From Symbiodinium natans (Eukaryota > Sar > Dinophyceae > Suessiales > Symbiodiniaceae), in contig CAJNDS010002013.1 in assembly GCA_905221605.1 (NCBI GenBank), positions 112,501 to 176,500 on the forward strand: 64,000 nucleotides of DNA. Reading direction: 5' to 3'. The position numbers were made by a program, and so were the translations under genes. This document shows positions 33,388 to 46,392 of the stretch, in pieces (the first letter of the stretch is position 1; the number at the start of each line of letters is the position of its first letter). The notes beneath the pieces were generated by a model that did not search any database, was not told the DNA's origin, and saw nothing but the letters and a program-made list of their open reading frames with translations.

Positions 33388-36300
33388 TTTTTTCCAGACT
33401 ATGGAGCAGACGGTCCATTACGGTTTATTGCTGCCTGCTTAATCTCCACTAAATGTTGCATGTTGGTATCATCAAAAACTTGGTCAGGTCCATGAAGTAG
33501 GTTAAACGCATCTTTTTGGGTCTCAATGATCCAATCTGCTTTGGGTCTTCCGATTCTTGTTTTCGTGGGTTTTCTAGGCATTATTCTGTCACTTTTGAGA
33601 GTAACTTGGACAAGGGGATCTGTCGGGTTTGCTCGCAATATATGAGCCAAGAGTCTGCATATTGTCTTACGCCAAGTATCTGCAAAGTGCTCAAAAGAGC
33701 AACCGTGCTCTTTCTTGACTCTGTCATGCATGCGTGCATGCGTGTTCTCTGTCAATGAATGTGGAAGGGATGTGTAGAACCCTTTGCAACGATCTGTTTT
33801 GGAAAGCGTTGAGTTTTGATAGTTCAGCATCAGGAAGCTGTAAACATTCAAACCCGTAGAGCAGCTTCGCGCGGAAAACGCGACTGAATACTTGAATTTT
33901 CCACTTGACGCTGGTACTGGTATTGGCTTTATTTCGAAACAATTTCAAACGGTTGCATGTAGCGACGCAGTCGCCGATTCTGTTGGAGACTTCGGCTCGA
34001 TTGTCAAACGTGTCTGTCAGCAAGGTTCCAAGGTAAATGGCAGACTTTTTCCTGAGTACCAGCTTCCCTTGGGCCGGACCTGCCGGGGAGAATCTGATTG
34101 AAGATTGTTTTTGGCTCGCAGCATATAAGGTTTACGCATTTCCCATAGTTTAGTGTCAGACCTAATACGCTGAATGTCTTTGAATGGCACGTAAAAGAAC
34201 ATTGACACAATGTGTATTCGCCCCGAATATGAGGGTGTCATCCGCATATAAAAATTCAGAGAAATAAATACTGCCAACGGGCGGTATAGTTGTCTAGGAG
34301 TCTTAAGGCCAAGCTTGATATCAGAAGTGCTCCCAGTACAAAGCAGAAGAGAGAGTGAGAGTGGGCAGCCCTGTCTTATCCCCGTAGACTGCGTAAGCAA
34401 TTCGTTTCATTTCCGTTCGTGCTAACTTCAAACTCTGGATCCCTGTAGAAGCTTTCAATTAAGTTTCTGATTATGTCCGGTACCTTCGGCCTTTTTAGGG
34501 TTTCAAACAAGCTTATCTTGAAAAAAATGTCGAAGGCTTTTTTCCCAATCTAGAAGTACCAAACTATTGCTACAAGTGGATTTTTGCGCCGTGTCTTGTA
34601 ATCTTCTTGCTACGAAGGTAGCTTGACTGGCGCTCCTGGATTTTCTGAACCCACATTGCGTCTGCGTGAGCCATGAGTCCAGACCTTGTCCAATCTTCTG
34701 TGAAGTAGAGCTGCCACAATCTTATGGCACGATGTCAATAGCGAAATCGGCCCATAGTTTTCCAAAGAGGTGGAGTCGCCCTTCTTATAGGGTTTAGGGT
34801 TTAGGGTTTATTGTTAGATCGATACCGCAACAGCTGTAAGAATTTGCTCCGGGACTTCCCCTCCTGCAAGGATTTGATTGCGGCGTTAAAAATTAAGAGT
34901 CTGTTGTCTTTGTCTAACCATTTGAACAGCTCTCCAGGTATTCCATCATGACCAGGAGCCTTCAGCGATTTTATTCGTCGACATCATCCACAACATAAGT
35001 ACCGTTTTGAAGTGGGAGGCTCTCTCTCTCTCTCTCTAGACGCCTGTGGTGGGAAAGAGCTGAGGTGGAGGACCCCCCCCCCCCCCATGAACATTCGCCA
35101 AGTACTCCGCGGCCTTTTGCGGGTAATCCGCTTGAGGAATTTGTCCCCCTTTTGAGTCTTTGAACTTGGTGAATTTAGGGGCTAAATTTGGCTCGTAGAC
35201 GCTGAGGCCACTCCATTTGTATCCTTGTGCTGTGATTGTTTGGAGTTCTCCAAGGAGGTGATGTTCTTTGTCTCTTCTGGCTTGGGCCGTAATGTCTTTG
35301 CTTACTGTTTCAACGTACCATTTGCTGGCTCTCAATCGCGTCGCATTTGCGTTCTAAAGCGTCCGTGTCTGTTCAGAAACATCATCTTTTTTCTGCTCTG
35401 GAGGATGTGTGGGTAATGTTTCCTTAACAGATTGGAGAAAATGGAATTAATTCAACTGTTCGAATGAAATATCTTGCTCGTCAGCGTTGCTTAGTTGTTC
35501 AAGAGCTTCCTGGAGACAGCATCATTGTAACGTTTTAGCTGCGTCTTATCTGGTTTGCGTAGCTTCAGTTCTGGGGCGCAGGTTTTTCGGCGGGTTAGCC
35601 TTTAACTGAAATCTTACATTCGCAGTCAGGAGCTTGTGATCGGTATCGATGGTGTGGATGTACGAGGTGTGGATGTTTTTTGACGGCGTTCTTCCATCTA
35701 AATATTATGGCAACGAGAAAATCCATCTGGGCGCATCTGTGTAGCTGCCACGGCGGCGTCCAATGTGTTACTCCAACGGCTTTGTACGCGACGAGATGGT
35801 CAGGCCCTTTCTCGAAAAATGTGTTTGAGGCAACAGCACTGCACCATATTCTAAACAGAATTCCACCATACGAGGTCTGTTGTCAAGTTGAGCAGAACTT
35901 AGAGTATCAAGTTCGTGAGTTTGTGCACCAAGTGTGAACTGACCTATGGTGGGAGATTCATGCGGCAGCGCTTTGATAAGTCTGGCATTGAAATCTCCAC
36001 AAATAGATTTGGGAGAATATGAGTAACGATCTTCAATAAGTTTTTTGAGTTCTTCATCGTGAGGATTTGCAAACTCCGGGTTGACATGGCAGGCTTGGGG
36101 AACATACGTGGAGGTAACGTCAAGACTACCTGCCCTCATCCTTATAAGGCATACTCGCAAGTTGCGACCACTAACTGGCTGCGCTGAAATTACAAACCTG
36201 ATTTCCGCGTGGTGTCAAAACCACACCAACACCTGCATGTTCTATCGCGCTGTTGAAAAGTAGCACCGTGGTCCGAATTGCTAAGTGATGCTTTTCCTGA
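33388..36300 (-). mobile_element. Degenerate LINE retrotransposon (endonuclease and reverse transcriptase remnants)
   Basis: From right to left on the minus strand: an AP-type endonuclease remnant with ICGDFNARL near 35.98-36.01 kb; a linker near 35.0-35.3 kb; RT finger sequence KKGDSTSLENYGPISLL near 34.75-34.79 kb; RT motif GIRQGCPLS near 34.36-34.38 kb; the catalytic YADD at 34237-34248; and a C-terminal region (AKLLYGFECLQL, QNRSLQRVLHIP) at 33.75-34.0 kb. Several frameshifts separate these pieces, so it is inactive. The 3' end (GGAAAAAATAAA on the minus strand) abuts CCCTAAA repeats at 33387. Upstream limits are uncertain; sequence to about 36.8 kb may belong to it. Confidence 0.85.
34789..34815 (+). 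repeat. Telomere-repeat insertion inside the LINE RT region
   Basis: Three TTTAGGG units plus TTGT interrupt the RT gene between codons for VAVSI and YKKGDS. Removing about 27 bp restores the expected protein order. A TA dinucleotide is duplicated at the junction. Confidence 0.85.
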
Positions 36301-36859
36301 TCCTGCTAGCTCTTTGGCCTTGTTCTAACATCATCCGGTATATCAATGGACCTGTAGAAGGTATACTTATCATGGTTTTCTTGGGAGTTGTGGTTGATCT
36401 AGGTTTCCTGCAAACATAGAATGTCTATTTTTATTTGCGGTGAATAATTCTATCTCTTTTGGACACTGAAGACAGTCAATCTCATCCTTGATGTAGAACT
36501 TCTCTTGGAGGTGTTGTTGAGCAGTTTGTTTCGCTGCCAGGGCTGTGTGACTGACACCACAGTCACTGGCGAAAGCGTGTCACCTTTTGTTTGGTGGTTG
36601 TATAAAGCCACTCTCTGTACTTCGCGAGCTCTTTTGATGAATCGTTCCCGTGAGTCTGCTTGTTTCTCGAGTTGGCACCACTGGTCCTCCACAATGTCCG
36701 CATCGGGTGTAAGCATGCTCCACCCTCCAACCAGGAATTCTTTCTTTGCTTTTTCTCGCTGGCTATCTGCTTGTTGTGCAAGCAGGTACGTGGTCTGAAC
36801 TCTTGTCACCGCCATTTCTAAGAGTTTGAGTCACCTCTGGTTCTATTGGACGTCGTGCT

Positions 36860-36985
36860 TCATCGTCATCATCATTCTCAACTTTCAACATTCTGGCCGT
36901 TGGTTCCGCAATACGCCCTGTCATCGTCATCATCATTATCAACTTTCTACTTTCTGGCCGTTGGTTCCGGAGTAAGCCCTGTCGG
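36860..36985 (+). repeat. Two-copy tandem duplication, about 76 bp
   Basis: CGTCATCATCAT, CAACTTTC and TTCTGGCCGTTGGTTCCG recur twice in direct orientation. Confidence 0.7.
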
Positions 36986-37252
36986 CTGGAGTAGATGCTT
37001 TGACATTGCTTCAGGTGTTTGGCTACCCTATTCAATCAAGCCTCCTTTGACACCTGAGCCGTGATGCTATAAAACTGATCATCACGATACATGCCACTTG
37101 CAGCAAGATCGAAGATGCGAGTTCAGTTCGACCACGCCCACGAGGCGATCAAAGGATCACTCTTGCTGGCATTCTTTTGCACCCCCATCTCCGAATAATG
37201 ACATCGAGGGTAATAGCCGGGACTTTGTTCCTTCAAGAGGCTTGAGCGCGTT

Positions 37253-37354
37253 GCCATTCATCTATGCAATGCATGAGAGATTCTCTACCAGTCTGCAACA
37301 AAGCCATTCATCTATGCAATGCATGAAAGATTCTCTACCAGTCTGCAACAAAGG
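37253..37354 (+). repeat. 51-bp tandem duplication
   Basis: Two copies of a segment starting GCCATTCATCTATGCAATGC and ending in CAGTCTGCAACAAA, differing at about one base in the repeated core. Confidence 0.8.
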
Positions 37355-37659
37355 AACAACAGATGTGTGTCGCACCAAGGCCCTGCGCAGATGTTTGACG
37401 ATGTCACCCCGACCTGCGCGGCAGTGGAATCTATACTTGGGACTCCACTACATGATTTATGGGTTACTTTATTGAGTGGGCGGGCCGGCTTCGGGATGCA
37501 AACACAGTCTGGCAGCAGACATGTAAAGTGCACACTGAACGATACTCCTGGTCTCCTGTTTGCGCACAGGAAGAGTCTGACCGCCGAAGGGGGCTAAACA
37601 ATTAGAAAGCAAGCGCGGCCATGTCGGCGGCGCACTCGGGACGTAGTAGAAGGGCGCCG

Positions 37660-37945
37660 GGAGCTGACCACTTGGCGCCTGCTGTTGTGTCTGACAAGGG
37701 GCTGCCCTGCTGCCTGCTGCTGCTGCTGACAAGGGGCTGTCGGCTGCTGCTGCGTCTGACTCGGCTGTGTCTCGGCGGGACGTAGAAGGGCACAGGCGGC
37801 ACTACCGGCGGGATCTGACGACTTGGCGGCTGCTGCTGCGTCTGACAAGGGGGCGCCTGCTGCTGCGCCTGGTAGTAGTGGCGGTGGGCTGCTGCCTGCT
37901 GCGTCTGACAAGGGGCTGCCGGCTGCTGCTGCGTCTGGCAGGAAG
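37660..37945 (+). repeat. CTG-rich minisatellite
   Basis: Repeats of CTGCTGCTGCGTCTGACAAG with GGGGCTGCC spacers. It makes long Gln/Ala/Pro frames on the minus strand, which I regard as repeat artefacts unless expressed. Confidence 0.7.
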
Positions 37946-38418
37946 TTGGAACTTGCAAAAACTAAGCCAGCAAAGTCATGTTCCCGCACCCGTCCTGACC
38001 AGTTCTGCATAGCCAGTCGCCAACCTTCCGCTTCGCAAACACCCTTGGGCCACGGCTTCCGTGAGGAAGAAATGGCGAATCGCGAACCCAATAAAGTAAA
38101 ACTACGTTGCTGCCAGCTTCGTGTACTAGCCCTCTAGAACGGTGCGTTCCTGGACAAGCAAGCCGCAAGTCAGCAACTACTGCGAAAAGGCAGGAAACGA
38201 TGCATTGTTTGGCTTCTCTTTTCGACTGTGGCGGCAGGGATAACTCAAATCGGATAGCGTGCACTGGCATGCACTGAAGGATCTGATGGAAGCTCTTCAG
38301 ACACAACGTTGGTCAGTCTGGTCAGTATAGCAAACTGCTATTGTGCTCTTTTCACTTGAGTAGGAAGGGTTACCGTCAGAACCTAAACAAGCATGGCCGC
38401 ATAGCAGCAAGCGCGCTC

Positions 38419-38721
38419 TCAGCCACGAGCATACAGCCTGAAACGCAGATCCGGACAAGCATGAAGCCCAGCCATGGGGGCCCCTGAGAGAAGCAACGAA
38501 GTCCGTTGCTGAGACACCAGCTCGAACAAGCGCCTGATCTTCTCTGTCTTGGAAAGCGGGTAGTCGTAGGCTACCGCCTTGAAACATTGCGGTGGACTTT
38601 GTTTGTCAAGAGCAACGTCTTTTGCTTCAGGGCCTGGAGCTGCACTTCCGTGGGGAGTCCGCACGATTCCATGCGCAGCGTCAGGAAGAGTGCTCGGTGG
38701 ACTTTCTCTGCCTGCAAGCAT
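38419..38721 (-). CDS. Unrecognised open frame next to the LINE region
   Basis: A 100-codon minus frame with a plausible stretch CFKAVAYDYPLSKTEKIRRL. The region 36.3-38.9 kb lacks telomere-like arrays, unlike the rest of the window, which suggests a separately inserted block. No function assigned. Confidence 0.27.
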   Translation of the reverse strand: MLAGRESPPSTLPDAAHGIVRTPHGSAAPGPEAKDVALDKQSPPQCFKAVAYDYPLSKTEKIRRLFELVSQQRTSLLLSGAPMAGLHACPDLRFRLYARG

Positions 38722-38984
38722 CTAGAGAAACAGCACTTTTGTCAGGGTATGGACTCAGGATGTGAGATCATTTGGCAAATGTTGAGCTTGCAATCTTGCC
38801 ACGAACGCAAAAAATAGTACACAAGCCGGAACCCCGACCCCCCAGCAGCCCCCGCCCTCAGGCTTCAGAAATGTGTGTTTTCATTAGCTGGCTATTTGGC
38901 AGCTAATAGCAGCTAATGGCTCACACAACCTTCCGCGCAATTGGCTAGCTTTTCCATTTCGAACGTGCCTGACAGACAAAACCT

Positions 38985-39200
38985 GGTGCCCCGTGTGTTG
39001 TTCTGGTAGGGGGGGGGGGGTGTTGTCGTTTCTTGCCTTTTTGTTTCTTCTGAGGTACAAGAAACAAAACCTGGTGCCCCGTTGGTTGTTTTGGGAGGGA
39101 GGGGGGGGGGGTGTTGTTCTGGCTCTTGTCCTTTTTCTCTTCTACCTTAGAAGAGGCAAATTCTGGTGCCCCGTAGGTTGTTCTGGGGGGGGGGGAACCA
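38985..39200 (+). repeat. Three-copy tandem repeat with G tracts, about 88 bp
   Basis: Unit: CTGGTGCCCCGT, then GTTGTTCTGG, a G tract, and a TTCTT-rich part. A related partial copy lies at about 39420 next to a C tract. Confidence 0.7.
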
Positions 39201-39537
39201 CAGAGAAACCACCGCGGGCGGGAGGGGCAACAACATGCCCCCCAATCCCGCCAATCCCCGCCCTCAAGTTCTTTTTGAGGAGGGGTTTATAGCTGGTTCA
39301 TGTGGAGGTTTACGATATTAGGGGTACCTTATTGGGGTCCTCATTGTTTCCCCCCCCCCCCCCCCCCACACCGAGCACCCCCCCTCTCAAATGAGGTTGT
39401 TGTTTCTACTCCGGAAACAAATCTGGTGCCCCTTCTGTTGTTTGCCCCCCCCCCCCCCCCAGGCGAACCACGTTCAGATACAGGCCTGTGGTTCTGACCA
39501 CATGGCCACTTCTGAGGTTCTTCTTTGTTTCTTCCAG

Positions 39538-40385
<848 letters not shown>

Positions 40386-40409
40386 AAGCACCGCCGGTTT
40401 CTCAGGGCC

Positions 40410-40910
40410 TAGGGATTTAGGATTTTAGTCGAAAAGTGCGTTTCCGATATGCTTTTTTTGTCAGGTCAGCATGCGAGGAAAGCAAGCGAGCCAATCTTCG
40501 AAATGCAACAAGCCCAAGAGGGCCGAAAATGCAAAAAACGCATTTTCGTAATTAAAGGTATATGAGCCAGGGTATATATTTCTTGTACCCCCGAAAGGAC
40601 ACCAGGTATATACACTCACCAATATTAAAAAGGAACCTTATATACACTCACCAATAACAGTAATATAAACCCTGTTTCATATGAACCATAAACCCTTTAA
40701 GGTTCATTTGGTCACCAAGTTTCTTTGAGTTGGGAGAAGAGACGGAGAATCGATGCTATTGTGTTTTTCTACATCAAGGTCCATCGGCCGATTCTTGCGG
40801 TGGGGGAATGACGTCATGTATATATATATATATATAACGAAATACTGGGAGCAAGAATAAACATGTTTGTACAGCACTCACTTACACATTACAGCAGCTT
40901 GAGCCGCATG
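40410..40910. other. Unique intron-like segment
   Basis: Contains an imperfect repeat (ATATACACTCACCAATA twice near 40610-40655) and a TA microsatellite at 40818-40836. No gene seen. Confidence 0.6.
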
Positions 40911-41297
40911 AAGATTTGGGAGGGGGGTGGGGGGCGGGGGGGGGGGTTGAGGTGGAGGGGTGTCACAGGGCACAGGGGTGGCAGGGGTGGCAGGGATGGG
41001 GCTGGATTCTGAAGGTGGCCTTTAGAAGGTGGGCGGCTCCAGAGCAAAGGCACCCGATCATGGGTTTCCCTACTACCCCCCCTGAATTACCCCTTAAATA
41101 ACCTTAATAAGGCAGTATAGAGGAGGGTAATTTCACGGGTGGCTCTTGTTGTGCTACCGACCCATACTTTGGGGGTACCCAAGATTGAGCCACTCACCCT
41201 AAACCCTAAACCCTAAACCCTAAACCCTAAACCCTAAACCCTAAACCCTAAACCCTAAACACATACAGCTTGCTGGGCTGAGCTGAGCGCCGGCCAC

Positions 41298-41336
41298 CCT
41301 GGGAAAGGACGTGGCAGTGGAAGAAGAGGACCACTC
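41298..41336 (-). CDS. Weak candidate exon
   Basis: SGPLLPLPRPFP with phase 2 to 2, fitting the candidate exons at 43.5 and 33.3 kb. Acceptor CTCAAG, donor CCAGG|GTGGCC. Other frames are also open. Confidence 0.28.
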
Positions 41337-41342
41337 CTTGAG

Positions 41343-41392
41343 GTTGGGATGTTCCACCTTTTACCAACAGTCCGTAAAAGGAATATCGTACC
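41343..41392. mobile_element. MITE-like family E, half copy cut by an array
   Basis: TTGGGATGTTCCACCTTTTA and on to GTCCGTAAAAGG, then a CCCTAAA array. A short inverted piece (GGACTGCTGGTA) follows the array at about 41517. Confidence 0.72.
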
Positions 41393-41498
41393 CCTAAACC
41401 CTAAACCCTAAACCCTAAACCCTAAACCCTAAACCCTAAACCCTAAACCCTAAACCCTAAACCCTAAGCCCTAAACCCTAAACCCTAAACCCTAAACC
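41393..41498 (-). repeat. CCCTAAA array interrupting a palindromic element
   Basis: About 15 units directly after a half copy of the TTGGGATGTTCC element. Confidence 0.95.
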
Positions 41499-42384
41499 TA
41501 TTAGAATCTCCATGAAGGACTGCTGGTATAAACCTTGAGGTGTTGTTTCGTGGAGACCGAAGCCTTAAAGCCCTAAACTGGGGCTTAGGTTTAGGGTTTA
41601 GGGTTTAGGGTTTAGGGTTTAGGGTTTAGGGTTTAGGGTTTAGGGTTTAGGGTTTAGGGCTCAGGGCTCAGGGTTTAGGGTGTAGGGTTTAGAGTTTAGG
41701 GTTAGGATGCAATTCCACAAGGCTTCAACCGCCCGCCCACCCCCCCCCCCCCACCCCGCCCTCCCCATGCACTTGCCTGCGGTGATTCAGAAGGATCTTT
41801 AGAACAAGCCAAAACCATGAAGTCAGTTTTCTAGGTTATCCTTCCTTGGGCGCACAAGCCCTGAAGGCCCCCAAAAAAGGAGGCCGCGGGATAATAGGTA
41901 CCTCAAAAAGAACAATCTGACATTGCCTGTCAAAGACATTCCGTTCAGGTCTCTCCATCGAAAAAAAAGTCGTTTTGTCAGTCTGAGTGAGACTGCATTC
42001 ACCCTCCTCCTTCTGGACGCCTTCTGAAAGAACTTTGAGAACCCGAAGCCCTACGTCCCTCAAACCGGGAACCTGCACATGACATGTCGCAAGCCGCTGC
42101 ACAATGCGTCCGTATGCTGAGGCCCGAAACCCACCAAGATATCCACTTGCAAGGCCTGGCCGTGAGGGTTCAGGGTTTAGGGGTTTAGGGCGATTTATGG
42201 TTAAGGTTTAGGGTTTAAGGTTTCGGGTTTAGGGTTTAGGGTTTAGGGTTTAGGGTTTAGGGTTTAGGGTGAGGGCTTAGAGTTAAGATGTACAGTCTTT
42301 CAGGTCACTAGCTCAAGCTCCTGAAGATCCTAGACCGCGCGGACTCTCGAGCCTGAGGACTCTGAAGCAGACAGCCCGGGTTCC

Positions 42385-42573
42385 AAGAGTGACCTAGGAA
42401 TAAAAAGGGTGCCCTTTTGGTTTAAAGGGGCCTATAACTTGGTTGTCCAGTAACCTGGGGGAACTAAAGGTTAACCTTTGGGATTATAAGGTGATTGTAT
42501 TACCCCAAAAAGGTTAAAGTTTACCTACTCTACTACTAGGATAAGGGGAATAGGGGCCTGCTCTGGGTCCTAG
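42385..42573. mobile_element. Element A with element B nested inside
   Basis: Left part of A (GTGACCTAGGAATAAAAAGG to about 42431), then B (TTGGTTGTCCAGTAACCTGG to about 42537), then the right end of A (GGGGCCTGCTCTGGGTCCTA). Confidence 0.72.
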
Positions 42574-43471
42574 CAGCCACCAAAGCCCCGAATCCGAAAT
42601 TCGAGGTCTCTGTTTCGGCGACGAACCCGGTGCAACGACCCGAAACCGAAACCCTGAACCCTAAGCCCTAAGCCCTAAACTGCCTTCCTTTCGGGGTCCG
42701 GGCTGGCCTTCAAAGCCTCAGGGCTACGTTGGACCAACCACTAGAAGCTCCTAAACCCTAAACCCTAAACCCTAAACCCCAATCCTAAACCCTAAGCCCT
42801 ACAACTTAAACCCCTCTAAACCTTGAACCCTCACAACTCACGTACGTTGTGGGGGTGCCAAGGCACGAAAAATTTCCAGCTCACCAGAGGGTTTAGGGAT
42901 GAGAACGTAGGAACCGGACCGCCATGAAAACATTGTGTCCGTACTCCGTACGCTCCCTCTCAGGTTATAACCCCCCCGAGCTGTAGATGAGACACCTCCC
43001 TTTAGTGTTTACTGTGTTATCAAAGATTGTAGCCCCTCCGAAGAAAAGCTTTGAGTGTAGGAGATAGGGCAGTAGGGTGGCACCAGGGTGCAATGCCTCA
43101 GCCCTCAGCCCTCAGCCCTGAGCACGTAAAGCCTTAAACCCTTAAACCCTAACCTGCAAGACACCACAACTACTATGCTGTGCACGAAAAACTTCTTGGC
43201 CGTATGGGCCGTACTGCACACCCTAGACCTACCCAAAACAATCCTAGCCCGAAACCTTGCCCTGATCCCTGAATCCAAGCCCACCTCCTGCAGGGTTTCC
43301 ACCGTCAATTTCCGGGTACCTGCGGCCGCGTGCACCTGCGCCGGTGCGTGAGGCTCAGTTGCGGTTTGATTTAGGGGATCAAGCCCTTCCACGCTAACCC
43401 TAACCCTAAACCCTAAACCCTAAACCCTAAACCCTAAACCCTAAACCCTAAACCGAAACCCCAAAGGTTAC

Positions 43472-43526
43472 TTGTGCAGCTTCAGGTTAGCCAGGCTGTC
43501 AGGGCGCCCGACCCGTGGCACTCGGG
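43472..43526 (-). CDS. Candidate exon
   Basis: RVPRVGRPDSLANLKLH, phase 1 to 2. Acceptor GATAG, good donor AA|GTAACC. CCCTAAA to the left, TTTAGGG from 43547. Confidence 0.5.
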
Positions 43527-43874
43527 CTATCTATTGAGGGTGGAGGGTTTAGGGTTTAGGGTTTAGGGTTTAGGGTTTAGGGTTTAGGGTTTAGGGTTTA
43601 GGGGCTTAGGCTTCAGGAGTTTCGGATGTAGGGGGGGAGGAGTTTCGGATTTAGGGCCAAGGAACTTGCGTTCTTGGGGCATCTGGCCTCGGGAACCCTA
43701 AGCCCAAAAGTCCGACCCACCGAAGCTTTCAAGATACTCTGGCAGCGAAGAGAGCGGCGCAGGTGCACCAAAGAGTTACCCTAAACCCTAAACCCTAAAC
43801 CCTAAACCCTAAACCCTAAACCCTAAACCCTAAACCCTAAACCCTAAACCCTAAACCCTAAACCCAGGTTAGTC

Positions 43875-44002
43875 TAAGGGTGGTTCTATGGGCCCTTGAA
43901 TATGGTCCCTTACCGCCTTTAAAGTTCTGAAGTATGGGCCCTTGGGTTTTACAGGGTAAATAAGGGGTGTATGAGGGGTGCCTTGCTTTGGGCCCATATG
44001 AA
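43875..44002. mobile_element. Dispersed element J, copy 2 (inverted)
   Basis: Contains GGGCCCTTGAATATGGTCCC, AGTATGGGCCCTTGGG and a palindromic end pair. Confidence 0.72.
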
Positions 44003-45439
44003 GGGGCCACGGAACTACCCGAAGAGTTCGGCACGCTGCCACCTGCACATGTACATATGCTGGGAAACCCTAAACCCTAAACCCTAAACCCTAAACCCTA
44101 AACCCTAAACTCTAAACTCTAAACCCTAAACCCTAAACCCCAACCCTAAACCCTAAACACAAAAGAAAGGGGGGGGCAGGACCCTCGCCTTCAGTAGCCC
44201 AATGACCGATGCCCAGGTAGCATCCAAGAGAGTCTCCTGGATAGTTTTGATTTGATTTTCGGGGCCTAGGTGACCTTCGACCCTATCTTGGTAGCTGAGT
44301 TCATAAGCCCCGCAAAAGTGTAAACTTTCAGTTTTATAGGGGGTTATAGTATCCCAAAAAGGTGTAAAGTGTACTCAGTCAGCTACTAAGCTAAGGGTCT
44401 AGGGGTTGAGGGTGCAGGGTTCGATAGGGCTTTAGGGCTTTAAGGGCTGAGGGAGTTCAGCTGTGGGTTGCCGACGGCCCCAACACCGCTACGAAAGGAC
44501 CCCCTAACCGTCCTCCACCCTAAAGCCTACACATCCCCAACTGCTGAAGCCAAAGCTGTAGCCTGTAAGAGCTGGTACCCCGGTGGTTGCCCCACCCTGC
44601 ACCCTTCCTGTCTTGACGAAGAGCAAGCTGACACGAGCTAACATGCTTACGCAAATAGGGGACCCCCTAAAATAGACCCTCAAATAGAAAGATCCCCTTA
44701 TAACCGGACCCAATAAGGTACCCCGAATTTCGGAAACCCCCACATATTTACAGGAACTTCTTTCCTAACCCTAAACGCGAATGAGTTCGGGTTTTTAGGC
44801 TGGTTCTGCGCGCTCGGCACCATTGCCAATTCAACGGACTATCATGGTTCGCGGGGAAGGCGACTCTCAGGCGTCGACTTTAATGGACCCTGGGGTTAGC
44901 TAGATTCCTAAACCCTAAACCCTAAACCCTAAACCCTAAACCCTAAACCCTAAACCCTAAACCCTACACCCAAAATCTAAGTGAATGTGAATCTACAACA
45001 ACTTAACAGTAACCGAGGCCCCCATCGGAGGTTCGACGCCTAAACAAATGAGCTTATAAGTTCTGAAAAACTTGTAATATGAACTATATAGTACACTGTA
45101 CAACAAAGTATCATTCTATATACATATGTATGTATATATTATATATATATATATACACATGTATTACATAGATGTGTATCTGCGTATATATTGTAACATC
45201 AGGAAAAACAGCAAACCCGTACGTCCAAGATGCCTCTCTTCAGTAAGGTGGCCTAATTTACATCGTTGGCAGGCTTTGGGGTCCGGAAAGTAGTCTATTG
45301 TTCAACGGTTTAGGGTTTAGGGTTTAGGGTTTAGGGTTCAGGGTTTAGGGTTTAGAGTTTAGGGATTAGGGTAGGTTAGTTTAGAGTACCAAATAGGGTT
45401 TAAGCCATGAAGTACCACAGTGGGTTCAGGGTTTAGGGC

Positions 45440-45683
45440 TTACGAAACTGGGGTACAAAGGGCCCATCGTCTAGATCGATTTCCACGTCGGTCCTGCTTG
45501 ATAGGGCACCCTCGAAAGTCCAGCGACCCGTCCACGCAGAAGAATGGCGTCTGGTAGATCCTGGCATGGAACCGGCGCGTCGCGCGTGCACATGCTACGA
45601 GGCAGTCCGTCGTGTTGCGTGTGTTGGTGTTTGCACTCAAGCTGGACAGGCACGCCGCCGATCGAAGCCCTGCCTAAAGCCAC
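45440..45683 (-). CDS. Unrecognised GC-rich open region inside an intron
   Basis: Two minus frames are open for 67-71 codons, for example CARATRRFHARIYQTPFFCV. It is rich in CpG and lies between TTTAGGG on the left and CCCTAAA on the right, the reverse of the exon arrangement. I do not recognise it; it may be an old mobile fragment. Confidence 0.25.
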
Positions 45684-45692
45684 ATCCGCAGT

Positions 45693-45811
45693 CCCTAAAC
45701 CCTAAACCCTAAACCCTAAACCCTAAACCCTAAACCCTAAACCCTAAACCCTAAACCCTAAACCCTAAACCCTAACTTAACCCTAAACCCTAAACCCTCA
45801 ACCCTAAACCC
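45693..45811 (-). repeat. CCCTAAA array
   Basis: About 16 units. Confidence 0.95.
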
Positions 45812-45898
45812 ACAGAATCCGGAAGCCCAAGGCTCAAAACTTAAACCCCGTAGACCCTCCGAGCCCTGTGGAGAGGCGTTGCATGCAGGGCCTTATAC

Positions 45899-46012
45899 CT
45901 TGGCTGCACTCAGGAGGGTAGCTATAAATTAAACCTTTAGCTGCCTTATTCAGAAACCCAATAAGCCCAAAAAATGTAAGGATCTAAAGTTACGGTAAAG
46001 TACCACAAAGAT
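45899..46012. mobile_element. Dispersed element D, copy 2
   Basis: Same ends and length as the copy at 23.96 kb. Confidence 0.85.
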
Positions 46013-46392
46013 ACATCTTCAGGGCTGCCCTCCTTTCTTGGCTGCACCTTGGCGCCTGGCTAAAAAATTAACTTGTCATATAGGGGCCTTCATATTTAGA
46101 ATAGGGTTGTCGGGGGGCGGGGGGGTTATTATGTTATAATGAGAAAGGGACCATAAGGGAATACGATCAGAAATTATTCCGACCCTTATAGTAGTTGCCT
46201 TCTTAGGTGACCCATCAAACCTAAGTGCCATTGAAGCTATACTCCCCCTTCTAACCCTGATGAACATAACATGTTTAATAACTCATGATGCCCCTAGGCT
46301 TCACATAACCAACAACGTGATTCCTATGTAGACAAAACCAAACCCTAAAACGCCTGAAAAACACCCTAAACCCTAAACCCTAAACCCTAAAA

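Noticed and set aside
33516-33758. Plus-strand ORFs opposite the LINE
   Set aside because: Shadows of the minus-strand reverse-transcriptase remnants.
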